From positions 310,001 to 374,000 of the forward strand of contig CAVPQI010000003.1 in assembly GCA_963707515.1 (NCBI GenBank): a stretch of DNA of 64,000 nt, given 5' to 3'. How positions within the stretch are numbered: the first letter of the stretch is position 1; each line of letters opens with the position of its first letter. Source of the stretch: Sva-07 sp963707515. Its GTDB lineage: Bacteria > Actinomycetota > Acidimicrobiia > Acidimicrobiales > Ilumatobacteraceae. Made by a program: the position numbers and the translations under genes. This document shows positions 9,850 through 19,383 of the stretch, piece by piece. The notes under the pieces are model-generated. The model was not told the origin of the DNA, searched no databases, and saw only the letters and a list, made by a program, of their open reading frames with translations.

Positions 9850-10791
9850 TCACGACGCGCTCGCGCGGACCAGCTCGGCGAGGGCCCCGATGACCGCCTC
9901 GTCGGCATCGACGCTGGCGGTGCGATCGAAGGCGAGGCCGCGCTCGGTCGCCCTCGTCGCCGCCTCGATGTCGAGGTCGAAGAGCACCTCGAGGTGGTCG
10001 GCGGTGAACCCGCAGGCGCACACGATCAAGCCGGCGATCTCGGGGTCGTCGGCGAGATCGTCGATGACGGTGAGGATGTCGGGGCCGATCCACGGCTCCG
10101 GCGTGCGACCGGCCGACTGCCACGCGATCTGCCAGTCGTCGCCCTCGGCGAGGTCGAGTCGTTCGGCGACGGCGGTGGCGGTCGCCCGGAGCTCGTCGAC
10201 GTACGGGTCACCGCCGGCGATGACCCGTTCCGGCAGCGAGTGGGCGGTGAACGCGACCCGGACCTTGCCGTCGACGCCGGCGCGCATCGCCGCCAGCCGT
10301 CGGCCGAGGTCGTCGGCGAGGAACTCGACGAACGCCGGCAGCGTTGCCCAACTGCGGATCTCGACGACCCGCGGCGAGGCGTCGAGACCGGCCTCGGCGA
10401 CGCCGTCGTGGAGCCGCTGCTGGTATTCGCCGATCGACGCCGACGACTCGTGGGGCGCGAGGACGAGGCCGACGATCGTCTCCACGCCCGACTCGGCGGC
10501 CAGGCGCGCCGTCTCGGCGACCTTCGGGGCGGCGTGCTTCATGCCCAGCACGGCGGTGAACCGCCCGGGCTCGAGCCGGTCGAGCGCTTCCTGCAACACG
10601 TCGCGCTGCGCTTCGGTGATCCGGGCCAGCGGAGACACACCGCCGATCGCCGCGTAGCGAGCGGTCAGGTCGGCGAGCTGCTCCTCGGTCGGCGGGCGGC
10701 CACGGCGGATGTCGAGGTAGTACGGCTCGATGTCGTCGGGCGACCGCGGGGTCCCGTACGCCATGACGACGACGGCGACCGGACGGGTCAC
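9850..10791 (-). CDS. hemH: Ferrochelatase (coproporphyrin or protoporphyrin type)
   Basis: Inserts ferrous iron into a porphyrin; 313 residues, the normal size. The GTG start at 10791 overlaps the hemE stop as GTGA. Recognisable motifs are the N-terminal VVVMAYGTPRS, the catalytic-histidine segment FTAHSLPERV and the C-terminal CACGFTADHLEVLFDLD. Actinobacteria usually use the coproporphyrin-dependent route, in which this enzyme acts before decarboxylation; the sequence alone does not settle which substrate is used. It is the second gene of the hemE-hemH-hemG run and should be translationally coupled to hemE. Confidence 0.93.
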   Translation of the reverse strand: MTRPVAVVVMAYGTPRSPDDIEPYYLDIRRGRPPTEEQLADLTARYAAIGGVSPLARITEAQRDVLQEALDRLEPGRFTAVLGMKHAAPKVAETARLAAESGVETIVGLVLAPHESSASIGEYQQRLHDGVAEAGLDASPRVVEIRSWATLPAFVEFLADDLGRRLAAMRAGVDGKVRVAFTAHSLPERVIAGGDPYVDELRATATAVAERLDLAEGDDWQIAWQSAGRTPEPWIGPDILTVIDDLADDPEIAGLIVCACGFTADHLEVLFDLDIEAATRATERGLAFDRTASVDADEAVIGALAELVRASAS

Positions 10792-11942
10792 GGCTCGGTC
10801 CGCGCCGCGCCGTGATCGGCGATCGACGTGTCGCTGTTCGTCGGCGCACTCGACGCCGGGCCGGTGGCCGGGCTGGTTGCCGGATCATGGACCGTCGTCG
10901 CCTCGTGGACCGCGTCGACGATCGCCTCGAGCACCGCCGGATCGGTGTCCGGCTGGACGCCGTGGCCGAGGTTGAAGATGTGTGCCGGGTGCTGGGTGCC
11001 GTCGGCGAGGGCGTTGTCGCGGAGCACCTCCAACGCCGCGTCGACGGCGACCGCTGCGCCGGCCAACACGAGCGCCGGGTCGAGGTTGCCCTGCACCGCC
11101 TGATCCGCGCCGAGGCGGCGTCGGGCGTCGCCGATCCGGGTCCGCCAGTCGAGACCGACGACCGTCGGCGCCGCGGTCACGACCGACTCGAGGAGATGGT
11201 CGCAACCGATGCCGAAGTGGATGCTCGGCACGTCGGGATGGCGCGCCCGCAACTCGGCGACGACGTGATGGGTGTGGGGGAGCACGAAGTGGTCGTAGTC
11301 GCGCCGACTCAGCGCACCGGCCCACGAGTCGAACAGCTGGTACGCCGCGGCGCCGTGGCTCAACTGGGCGTCGATGAACGTGATCGCCGACTCGGCGAGG
11401 CGCCCCATCACGTCGTGCCACAGCACCTCGTCGGTGTGCATCAACGCCTTCGTGTGGCGGTAGTCGCGACTCGGGCGGCCCTCGATGAGGTAGCTGGCGA
11501 CGGTGAAGGGGGCGCCGGCGAACGCCAGCAGCGGCACGTCGAGCTCGGCGACCAGACGCTCCACCGTGTCGATCACGTAGCCGACGTCGTCGAACTCCAA
11601 CGGTCGCAACCGGTCGACGTCGGCGCTCGTGCGCAGCGGGTGCTCCGCGACCGGACCGGTCCCGGGGGCGACGTCGATCCCGAAGCCGACGGCGTGCGCC
11701 GGCACGACGATGTCGCTGTAGAGCACGGCGGCGTCGACGCCGTACCGGCGCACCGGCTGGAGGGTGATCTCGGCGGCGAGGTCGGGCTGCTTGATCGCAT
11801 CGAGGATCGACCCCTCACCGCGCACCGCCCGGTACTCGGGCAACGATCGGCCCGCCTGGCGCATGAACCAGACCGGGGTGTGGGCGCTCGGACGGCCCCG
11901 AGCGGCGGCGAGGAACGCCGACGTCGGCGTTGCAGCGAGCAT
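10788..11942 (-). CDS. hemE: Uroporphyrinogen III decarboxylase
   Basis: Cytosolic enzyme converting uroporphyrinogen III to coproporphyrinogen III; 384 residues. The start ATG at 11942 gives MLAATPTSAFLAAARG, followed by the family signature VWFMRQAGRSLPEYR with the substrate-binding Arg residues, then the catalytic-Asp segment AVLYSDIVVPAHAVG and FAGAPFTVASYLIEG. The C terminus carries about 35 extra residues rich in Thr, Ser, Pro and Ala beyond the usual end (NLGHGVQPDTDP region). It is the promoter-proximal gene of the minus-strand haem operon and is transcribed divergently from the helicase at 12083 across a 140-base gap. Confidence 0.95.
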   Translation of the reverse strand: MLAATPTSAFLAAARGRPSAHTPVWFMRQAGRSLPEYRAVRGEGSILDAIKQPDLAAEITLQPVRRYGVDAAVLYSDIVVPAHAVGFGIDVAPGTGPVAEHPLRTSADVDRLRPLEFDDVGYVIDTVERLVAELDVPLLAFAGAPFTVASYLIEGRPSRDYRHTKALMHTDEVLWHDVMGRLAESAITFIDAQLSHGAAAYQLFDSWAGALSRRDYDHFVLPHTHHVVAELRARHPDVPSIHFGIGCDHLLESVVTAAPTVVGLDWRTRIGDARRRLGADQAVQGNLDPALVLAGAAVAVDAALEVLRDNALADGTQHPAHIFNLGHGVQPDTDPAVLEAIVDAVHEATTVHDPATSPATGPASSAPTNSDTSIADHGAARTEP

Positions 11943-12082
11943 CGGCGAGCACGCTATCCGTGCCGTCGTCGGGCCGTCGCTTCACCTGCTGGGCTCGTCG
12001 CCGTCATGCCGTCCGACCTCCGGCGGGCCCGCAAAGTCGCTGTCGTGGCAGGCGAGCGGCCGATAGCATTGCATGACTCAAT

Positions 12083-14228
12083 ATGACGCAGCAGCACCCT
12101 GATCTCGCCGAGGAACAGGCGTACATCGATCACGCGTACGAGTGTCTCGACAACAGTCGCGAGGCGGCCTGGCGGCTCCGTGACCTCAGCGAGGCCGACC
12201 TCGGGGGCACGTTCCAGGCTCGTTTCGAGCGCAACGCCTTCGACGAAGCCCTGCTCAAACGGCTCGCCGACCTCGACCTCGGCGATGCCTCGCTGGTCTT
12301 CGGCCGGATCGACCGGTCGGCCGAGTCGCCCGACTCGGTGGAGAGCTTCCACATCGGTCGCCTGGCGGTCGCCGACGAGGACCGCGAACCGGTCGTCGTC
12401 GACTGGCGGGCACCGGTCGCCGAGCCGTTCTACCGGGCGACCGGACGCAACGCGATGGGCCTCCTGCGACGCCGCCACTTCGCCGTCGAGGGCCCGCGGC
12501 TGCTCGGCATCGAGGACGAACTGTTCGGTGAGGGCCACCTCGGCGTCGGCCACGACGAGGGGCTCGCCGCCGAAGGTGAGCGCGGGGCGTCGTCGCTGCG
12601 CGGCTACTCGACGCTGCTCGCCGCCCTCGAGCGGGGCCGCACCGGCACACTCGGCGACATCGTCGCCACCATCCAGGGCGAGCAGGACGAGATCATCCGG
12701 TCGCCGCAGCACGGTGTGCTCGTCGTGCAGGGCGGGCCGGGCACCGGCAAGACGGTCGTCGCCCTCCACCGCGCCGCCTACCTGCTGTACACGCACCGCT
12801 TCCCGCTCGAGGATCAGGGCGTGCTGGTCATCGGGCCGAACCGGGTGTTCCTGCGCTACATCGAGCGGGTCCTGCCGTCGCTCGGCGAGGCCGGTGTCGA
12901 GCAGGTCGTGCTGGCCGACCTCGTTCCCGGCGTCCAGTTCGCTCGTCCCGACGAACGGGCCCACGCCGACAGCCCGACCGCCGCTCGCCTCAAGGGCGAC
13001 GCACGGATGTCCGACGTCATCGACCAGGCGATCCGCGACCGTCAGCGACCGCTGCGCGACCCGTTGCGCCTCCCGTTCCGCACCGGCTACGTGCGACTGC
13101 GCGTCGAGGACTCCGAGCGCATCGTCCGCGCCGCCCGCCGCCGCTTCCGGCGCCACAACGCGGGTCGCAGGTTCGTCGAGTCCGAGGTGTGGTCGGCGCT
13201 CGCCGCCAGCTACCACGACCCCGAGATCGGCCCGCGCCACGTGCGCGAGGTGTTGCGGTCGACGCCGGAGATGCGCGCTGCGCTCGACCGGATGTGGCCG
13301 GTGCTCACGCCGGCGCAGCTGCTGCACGACCTGTTCGGCTCCAAGGCGCTGCTCAAGCTGGCGACCCGGGGAGTGTTCGACGAGTCCGAGGCACTGGCAC
13401 TGTTCCGGCCCCGGTCGGAGCACGTCGACGACGTGCGGTGGACCGCTGCCGACGTCGCCCTGCTCGACGACGCCCGCGACGTGCTGGGGCCGAAGCTGGC
13501 CCGCGGCGGCAAGGTCGACGAGGCTGACGAGATCCGCACCTACGGGCACATCGTCATCGACGAGGTCCAGGACCTCACCCCGATGCAGCTGAAGATGGCG
13601 ACGCGACGCTCGTTGAACGGGGCGATGACGATCGTCGGCGACCTCGCCCAGGCGACCGGCCCGCTGGCGCCCGACGACTGGGACGACGTGCTCGCCCACC
13701 TGCCCGACCGCAAGCCGTCGCGGATCATCGGGCTGTCGGTCGGCTATCGCATCCCCGGCCAGATCATGGAGCTGGCCAACAAGGTGATGGCCGCCGCCAC
13801 GCCGCAGTTGCGGGCACCGCAATCGGTGCGCGTCGGCGACACCCAGCCCTCGATCGTGCGCGCCGCCGTCCGGCGGTCAGCTCGCCGCCGCGGTCGTCGA
13901 GCAGGTGCGTGCGCTGGCCGACACCCACGCCGGCGGCAGCCTCGGCGTGATCGCCTCCGACTCGATGATCGACGAGCTGTCCGAGCAGTTGACGCTCGCC
14001 GGCGTCAACCACGGCACGGCGACCCGCACCGGCCTCGACGAGGGCGTGACGCTCGTGCCGGTCAGCGTCACCAAGGGGCTCGAGCTCGACACGGTCGTCG
14101 TCGTCGAGCCGGCGCGCATCGTCAGCGACCACGAACACGGGCTGCGCAGCCTCTACGTCGCCCTCACCCGGCCGACGCAACGCCTGACGATCGTCCACGC
14201 CGCCGACCTGCCGGCGCCCCTGCGCTGA
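12083..14228 (+). CDS. HelD/HelR-type RNA polymerase-associated helicase, frameshifted
   Basis: UvrD-like superfamily 1 ATPase of the HelD/HelR class, about 715 residues. In actinobacteria such proteins remove stalled RNA polymerase and can protect it from rifamycins (family knowledge). The N-terminal coiled region (EEQAYIDHAYECLDN) and VVVDWRAPVAEPFYRA are typical; Walker A is GGPGTGKTVVALHRA, Walker B VIDEVQDLTPMQ, and motif VI-like SLYVALTRPTQRL closes the protein. The frame slips by one base near 13878: the first frame ends at SIVRAAVR and the second resumes as QLAAAVVEQVRALAD. No strong ribosome site precedes the ATG at 12083. A TAGCAT box just upstream could serve a near-leaderless transcript. 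Confidence 0.85.
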
Positions 14229-14246
14229 CCGTGACCTCAGCTGACC

Positions 14247-14277
14247 GTTACATCAGGGGTCAGACCCCTGTTGTCAC
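14247..14277. repeat. 31-bp GTTAC-armed palindromic repeat, copy 1
   Basis: An inverted repeat with arms GTTACATCAGGGGTC and GACCCCTGTTGTCAC around a single central A. It fills the 51-base gap between the helicase stop and the convergent lipoprotein stop, so it could also act as a bidirectional terminator hairpin. Related copies lie at 29631-29661 and 37901-37931. Confidence 0.9.
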
Positions 14278-14279
14278 GC

Positions 14280-14723
14280 TCACTCGGCGCTGCTCTGCAC
14301 GCCCGTCCGCTCGACGAGGTCGACGAGCAGCAGGTACGCCTTGTCCGCGTCGGCCGGCCGAGTGCGGGTGACGGCGGTGTGCGCCATCTCGACGGTCGTG
14401 TCGAACCCGGCGACGAGTTGCGGATGCTCGGTCTCCACCTGCGGACGAGCGGCGGTCCAGACGGCCTCGATGTAGGCGAGCGCCTCGTTGTCGCCACTCC
14501 CGCCGTCGATGATCAGCTGGCTCAGCGCGCTCATCGCGCCCATCAACTGCGGCAACAGCTCGGCCGTCGTCCCGCTCGGCAGCGTGGTCGTGGTCGGCGG
14601 TGTGGTGCCGGCCACGTCGGTCGAGGCGACGGACCCGTCCTCGATGACCGTGTCCGCGCAGGCCGTGAGCAGCACCGTGGCGGTGATCGCCAGCACCGCC
14701 GCGCTCCGGCGGCGAGCGGTCAC
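14280..14723 (-). CDS. Small lipoprotein of unknown function
   Basis: A 147-residue protein with a lipoprotein signal (MTARRRSAAVLAITATVLL, then TACAD with the lipid-acceptor Cys) and a short Thr-rich linker. The rest is predicted helical and acidic (LLPQLMGAMSALSQLI, ALAYIEAVWTAARPQ). I do not recognise a domain. The GTG start at 14723 overlaps the stop of the DtxR-type regulator gene (GTGA), so it is co-translated with an iron regulator. A link to metal homeostasis is suggested only by this context. The stop codon lies two bases from the palindromic repeat. Confidence 0.75.
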   Translation of the reverse strand: MTARRRSAAVLAITATVLLTACADTVIEDGSVASTDVAGTTPPTTTTLPSGTTAELLPQLMGAMSALSQLIIDGGSGDNEALAYIEAVWTAARPQVETEHPQLVAGFDTTVEMAHTAVTRTRPADADKAYLLLVDLVERTGVQSSAE

Positions 14724-15379
14724 GTGGTGACCAGGATGCGTTTGCTGGCAAACGCGCCGACCCCGATGTGGCGGCCGAGGATTTCGACCGTCATGGTGCC
14801 GTCCGGCGACGCGGCCGTGACGGTGCCCGCGTTGCCCGGCTGGATCGCCGACGCTTCGAGGTACTCGAGCAGCCCCGGCTCGAATTCCAGCTCTTCGGTG
14901 ATCCGCCGCACGGTGAACGAGTCGCCGATGTTGATCGCCGCCAGCGGCGACGTGTCGGGCGCCTCGTAGTCGGACCCCGGGATCGGGTTGCCGTGCGGGC
15001 ACGTGGTCGGCGCCCCGAGGAGTTCGTTGATCGCCCGCTCCACGGCGTCGCTCATGATGTGTTCCCACTTGCCGGCCTCGTGGTGGGCCTCGGCCCACGA
15101 CAGCTTGAGGACGTCGGTGAGGAACACCTCGGCGAGGCGGTGGCGGCGCACGACGCGCTCGCCCAGCCGGCGGCCCTTCGGCGTCAGCTTGATCTCCTTG
15201 TCGGAGATGATCAGGCCCTCGTTCTCCAGACGCTTCATCATCTCACTGACGGCCGGGCGTGAGACCTGGAGCCGTTCGGCGATCCGCGCCTGGATGACTT
15301 CGACGTCGTCCTCGTCGAGTTCGAAGATGCACTCGCAGTACTCCTCGAAGGCGGGATGGTGCTCCCCACTCGCAGGCAT
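14720..15379 (-). CDS. DtxR/IdeR-family metal-dependent transcriptional regulator
   Basis: Iron- or manganese-sensing repressor, 219 residues, close to the length of IdeR. The three expected parts are visible: a winged helix (LQVSRPAVSEMMKRLENEGLI), a dimerisation and metal-binding domain (VVRRHRLAEVFL; HHEAGKWEHIMSD; CPHGNPIPG) and a C-terminal SH3/FeoA-like domain ending VGAFASKRILVTT. Retention of the full SH3 domain favours the IdeR/DtxR iron branch over MntR. It is the first gene of a two-gene unit with the lipoprotein. Targets cannot be named; the haem genes at 8-12 kb are plausible but no operator was identified. Confidence 0.92.
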   Translation of the reverse strand: MPASGEHHPAFEEYCECIFELDEDDVEVIQARIAERLQVSRPAVSEMMKRLENEGLIISDKEIKLTPKGRRLGERVVRRHRLAEVFLTDVLKLSWAEAHHEAGKWEHIMSDAVERAINELLGAPTTCPHGNPIPGSDYEAPDTSPLAAINIGDSFTVRRITEELEFEPGLLEYLEASAIQPGNAGTVTAASPDGTMTVEILGRHIGVGAFASKRILVTT

Positions 15380-15425
15380 GGCGGCACTCTACCGGGGTCG
15401 TCCGCCGGGGGACATCGCCGACGGG

Positions 15426-17124
15426 TCAGCGTTGGAGGCGGCGCAGCCAGCTCTCGGCGTAACGCAGGCGTCGTTCCAGCTGCTCGTTGGTGGCGCTCGA
15501 GACGCGGGAGATGCCGGCCAGCCGGTTCATCTCACCCTGCACCTTGGCGTGACCCCACCCGGTGATGTCCACGAGGCGCTTGGCGACGTGGGCGTTGCGG
15601 GTGCGCAGGTCGTCCTTGCGTTCGGCGACGCTCATCGAACCGGGCGGCACGAGCCCCGCTTCGGTCGGTACTTCGGGGATGTCGATCGCCAGCTCGGGGT
15701 CGGCGGCGAACTTCGGCTCGGCGATCTCGAGCTCGTCGTCGAAGCGCGGCGGACGGAGGTCGACCGGGTCGAACGCCGGCTCGTAGCGGATGCCGTCCTC
15801 GGTGACGGTGTGCACCGTGATGCCGGTCGCCTTTGCCGACACGACGGAGAACAGCGTCAGCTGCTCGGCGTCGTCGTCGTGGACGAGGTCGTCCAACCCG
15901 CCGTCGACCTCGAACTCGTCGCCGTCGTCGTCGGTCGACGGTGGGCGCAGCACGTGCCGACGCGCCTCGGCGATGGCGAACGCATGGGCCCGCAGTCGCG
16001 GATCGTCGGGGATGTAGACGTAGGCCTTCTGGCTCGGACGTCCCGACTGCCAGCGCACGAATCGGCCGACGGCCTGGCGGAAGAACAGCTCGGTCGTCGT
16101 CGTCGTGGCGTACACGCCGACGCGCAGCCGGGGGATGTCGACGCCCTCGGAGACCATCCGCACGGCGACCAGCCACGGACGGTCGTTGGCGGCGAACTCG
16201 GCGATCTTGCGCGACGCCGTCGGGTCGTCGCTGACCACGACGTCGGCGGGGGCTCGGAAGCGGTCGCGCAGCACGCGGGCGATCGCTTGCGCGTGGTCCT
16301 GGTCCATGGCGATGACCAGACCGCCGGCGTCGGGCTGCTCCTGGCGGATCGTGCGCAGCTGCTGGTCGGCGCGGGCGATGACGCTGGGCATCCACTCGCC
16401 CTCGAGGCTCAACGCCGTGCGCAATCGCATCGACCGCTGGTCCTTGGCCAACTCGTCCTGGAAGCTGGCGACGATCGTGTCGCCCGCGGCGGTCGTCCAC
16501 TCCATCTCACCGTCGACGCGGTGGGAAGTACACCGGGCGGACGACACCACCATCGCGCAGGGCGTCGGCGTAGCCGTAGGTGTAGTCGGCGTGGGCGAGG
16601 TCACCCTCGCCGGTGGCGTCGTACCGGACGAACGGAATCTGGGCGGAGTCGCTGCGGAAGGGTGTGCCCGACAGCGACAGGCGGCGGGCGGCGTGGGCGA
16701 AGGCGACGCGGATGCCGTCGCCCCAGGCCCGCTCGTGGCCGGCGTGGTGGATCTCGTCGAGGATGACGAAGCCGTCGGCGCTGAGCCCGGCGAGCTTGGC
16801 GGCGGCGTTGCCGGTGGCGATCTGTTGGTAGGTGGTCACGAGGCCGTGGACGTCGCGGGCGAGCCCGTCGTTGGGCGTCCAGTTGGGATCGAGTTGCAGC
16901 CCGAGGCGGTGCGCGGCGCGCGACCACTGGATCTTGAGGTGGCTCGTCGGGGCGACGACGACGAGCGTGCGCGGCTCGTCGGCGAGGTGGGCGCGGGCGC
17001 AGGTGAGGGCGAAGGTCGTCTTGCCGGCACCGGGCGTCGCCACGGCGAGGTAGTCGGGCGACGAGGAGGCGCGGAACAGCTCGTAGGCGGCGCGCTGCCA
17101 GGGTCGGAGGGTGACGGTCGCCAT
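15426..17124 (-). CDS. XPB/SSL2-type DEAD/DEAH-box helicase, frameshifted
   Basis: Superfamily 2 helicase of about 565 residues. ATG at 17124 (MATVTLRPWQRAAYE) is preferred over one 39 bases upstream because the Q-motif-like start is then close to the N terminus. Walker A is ATPGAGKTTFAL and the DExH box is LDEIHHAG, followed by LSLSGTPFRSD. Near 16518 the frame slips by one base: the first frame ends in VVRPVYFP and the second continues RVDGEMEWTTAAGD. The second RecA domain carries MVSEGVDIPRLRVGVY and FFRQAVGRFVRW. A C-terminal segment (about 90 residues) ends in LEAELRRLQR-like helical sequence. Related proteins act in DNA repair; the role here is inferred. Confidence 0.82.
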
Positions 17125-17216
17125 CGGCCGACCGAGTGTGTCGTCACCCCCCGCCCACGACAACCGCCGCCGCCGACGTCACCGACATCCCCCGACAACC
17201 CCCGGCGAAACCTCCG

Positions 17217-17341
17217 CCGAAATTTGTCGGGGATCTCTCGCTGGGCGACACGATTCGGACAAATTTCGGCGCGGCTGCCCGTCGACCACCGAAATTTGTC
17301 GGGGATCTCTCGCTGGGCGACACGATTCGGACAAATTTCGG
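17217..17341. repeat. Doublet of 53-bp palindromic repeats between divergent genes
   Basis: Two near-identical 53-bp elements at 17217-17269 and 17289-17341, 72 bases from start to start. Each begins with CCGAAATTTGTC and ends with GACAAATTTCGG, 12-base perfect inverted arms, around a 29-base centre containing GATCTCTCGCTGGGCGACA. The arms are strikingly AT-rich for this genome. They fill most of the 309-base gap between the XPB-type helicase and the ABC-F gene, so they could be operators, a transcript hairpin or a mobile palindromic repeat. The rest of the gap shows nothing recognisable except the ABC-F ribosome site. Confidence 0.92.
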
Positions 17342-17433
17342 GCGAGGTGGGGTGGGGGCGGCGCTACGGTGGGCGGCGATGTCCGACCGCTGAGCCTTCC
17401 ACCGTCCATCCGTCCACTCGGAGGTGTGTCTCA

Positions 17434-19071
17434 ATGGCTGCGTCGCTCATCACTCGTTCCCTCACCGTCGTCCGCGGGCCGCTCGTCGTGCTCGATGCGG
17501 TCGACCTCACCCTCGCCCCGGGCCACCGCGTCGGTCTCGTCGGCCCCAACGGCGTCGGCAAGTCGACGCTGCTGCGGGCGCTGGCCGGCACTGTCGATCT
17601 CGACGCGGGCTCGGTCAACCTCACCCCACCGACGGCGTCGGTCGGTCTGTTGCCGCAGGAGCCGGAGCGTTCGGCCGACGAGACCGTCCGCCAGTACCTC
17701 GCCCGGCGCACCGGTGTCGCGCCGGCGCAGCTCGAGCTCGACGCGGCGACCAACGCGTTGGCGGCATCCGACTCCGGTGCCGACGACCGGTATGCCGACG
17801 CCCTCGACCGGTGGCTGTCGCTCGGTGCCGCCGACTTCGACGCCCGCGCCGGCGAGGTGTGGGCCGACCTCGGGCTGGAGGCGCGTCTGCTCGACCAGCC
17901 GACGCTGACGCTGTCGGGCGGCGAGGCGGCGCGGGCCTCGCTCGCCTCGCTCTTGCTGTCGCGCTACGACGTGTTCCTCCTCGACGAGCCGACGAACGAC
18001 CTCGACCTCGACGGGCTGGCGCGACTCGAGCGTTGGGTCGTCGGTCTCGACGCCCCGGTGATGCTCGTCAGCCACGACCGGACGTTCCTCGAGCGGACGA
18101 TCACCGACGTCGTCGAGATCGATCACCACACGCATCGCGCCAGCTGGTACGCCGGCGGCTGGTCGGCCTACCTCGCCGAGCGCGAACTGGCCCGGCTCCA
18201 CGCCCAACAGCGTTACGACGAGTACGACACCAAACGGACGGCGCTCGCCCAGCGTGCGCAGCGGGAACGGGAGTGGGCGACGCAGGGGCTCGGCAAGGCG
18301 AAGCGGTCCGACGAGCGCGACAAGTTCATCCGCCAGTACAAGATCAACCAGACCGAGCAGCTCGCCGGACGGGCGGCGCGGACGCAGAAGGCGATCGAAC
18401 GGCTGGATGCCGTCGACGAGCCGCGCGATCCGTGGGAGCTGCGGCTGACGATTCCTGACGCCGGACGCAGCGGCGACGTCGTCGCCACCGCCCGCGCCGC
18501 GGTGGTCGAGCGCGGCGACTTCCGCCTCGGCCCGGTCGACCTCGATGTCCGCGTCGGCGACCGCATCGCCATCGTCGGCCCCAACGGCAGCGGCAAGTCG
18601 ACGCTGATCGGGTTGCTGCTCGGACGCATCGACCCTGATCGCGGGACCGCCGGGTTGGGATCCAGCGTCGTCATCGGCGAGATCGAGCAGGCCAGAACGG
18701 CGCTCGTCGGCGACGAGTCGGTGCTCGAGGCGTTCATGTCGGCGACGGGGATGTTGATGCCCGAAGCGCGCACGTTGCTGGCCAAGTTCGGCATCGGTGC
18801 CGAGCACGTCCACCGGCCGGCGGCGACGCTGTCGCCGGGGGAGCGGACGCGTGCGTCGCTGGCGCTGCTGATGGCCAACGGTGCGAACCTCCTGGTGCTC
18901 GACGAGCCGACGAACCACCTCGACCTCCCGGCCATCGAGCAGCTCGAGCAGGCGCTCGACGTCTTCACCGGCACCGTCATCCTGGTCACCCACGACCGGG
19001 CCTTGCTGGCGCGTGTCCACACCACGCGCACGCTGCACGTCGAAGCCGGTCACGTCACCGAATCCGGCTGA
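17434..19071 (+). CDS. ABC-F family ATPase
   Basis: Duplicated ATP-binding protein without membrane segments, 545 residues, of the ABC-F type that acts on the ribosome. ATG at 17434 follows a GGAGGT site by eight bases. Domain 1 has Walker A GPNGVGKST, signature LSGGEAARASLA and Walker B FLLDEPTNDLDL; domain 2 has GPNGSGKST, LSPGERTRASLAL and LVLDEPTNHLDLPA. The linker (about 230-320) is a charged coiled region (AQRAQREREWATQGLGKAKR), typical of the P-site tRNA-interaction motif. Members range from translation factors to antibiotic-resistance proteins. The unusual palindromic leader could matter for regulation, but no antibiotic link is visible. Confidence 0.93.
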   Translation: MAASLITRSLTVVRGPLVVLDAVDLTLAPGHRVGLVGPNGVGKSTLLRALAGTVDLDAGSVNLTPPTASVGLLPQEPERSADETVRQYLARRTGVAPAQLELDAATNALAASDSGADDRYADALDRWLSLGAADFDARAGEVWADLGLEARLLDQPTLTLSGGEAARASLASLLLSRYDVFLLDEPTNDLDLDGLARLERWVVGLDAPVMLVSHDRTFLERTITDVVEIDHHTHRASWYAGGWSAYLAERELARLHAQQRYDEYDTKRTALAQRAQREREWATQGLGKAKRSDERDKFIRQYKINQTEQLAGRAARTQKAIERLDAVDEPRDPWELRLTIPDAGRSGDVVATARAAVVERGDFRLGPVDLDVRVGDRIAIVGPNGSGKSTLIGLLLGRIDPDRGTAGLGSSVVIGEIEQARTALVGDESVLEAFMSATGMLMPEARTLLAKFGIGAEHVHRPAATLSPGERTRASLALLMANGANLLVLDEPTNHLDLPAIEQLEQALDVFTGTVILVTHDRALLARVHTTRTLHVEAGHVTESG

Positions 19072-19132
19072 CCGAGGGCCGCCGCCTGGCCAACCGCCGC
19101 CGGCTGACCCGCGGCGACCGTCTGACCGCCGC

Positions 19133-19310
19133 GATGAGGGAACGGCCCAGGGCGCGGACCGTTCGCTCATCGCGTCGACACCGGTGTCGCTGGTGATGAG
19201 GGAGTGGACCGGGGGTCGGACCGTTCGCTCATCGCGTCGACGCCGGTGTCGCGGGTGATGAGGGAGTGGACCGGGGGTCGGGTCGTTCGCTCATCGCGTC
19301 GACCGATGCC
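19133..19310. repeat. 62-bp tandem repeat, three units, in ABC-F/lhr gap
   Basis: Units begin with GATGAGGGA at 19133, 19195 and 19257 and the third breaks off near 19305. Each unit runs from GATGAG to a complementary CTCATC about 38 bases later and then holds a second palindrome centred on CCGGTG (a perfect 14-mer at 19175-19188 in unit 1). The 312-base gap holds little else. The array could form serial hairpins in RNA or DNA. It differs in sequence from the other repeats here. Confidence 0.9.
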
Positions 19311-19383
19311 GGGGACAGGGCGGGGTGTCGGGCGCGGGGTCGGGCAGCTGGGGCGCTCAACGCGGTGACACCCCCTCGGTAGC

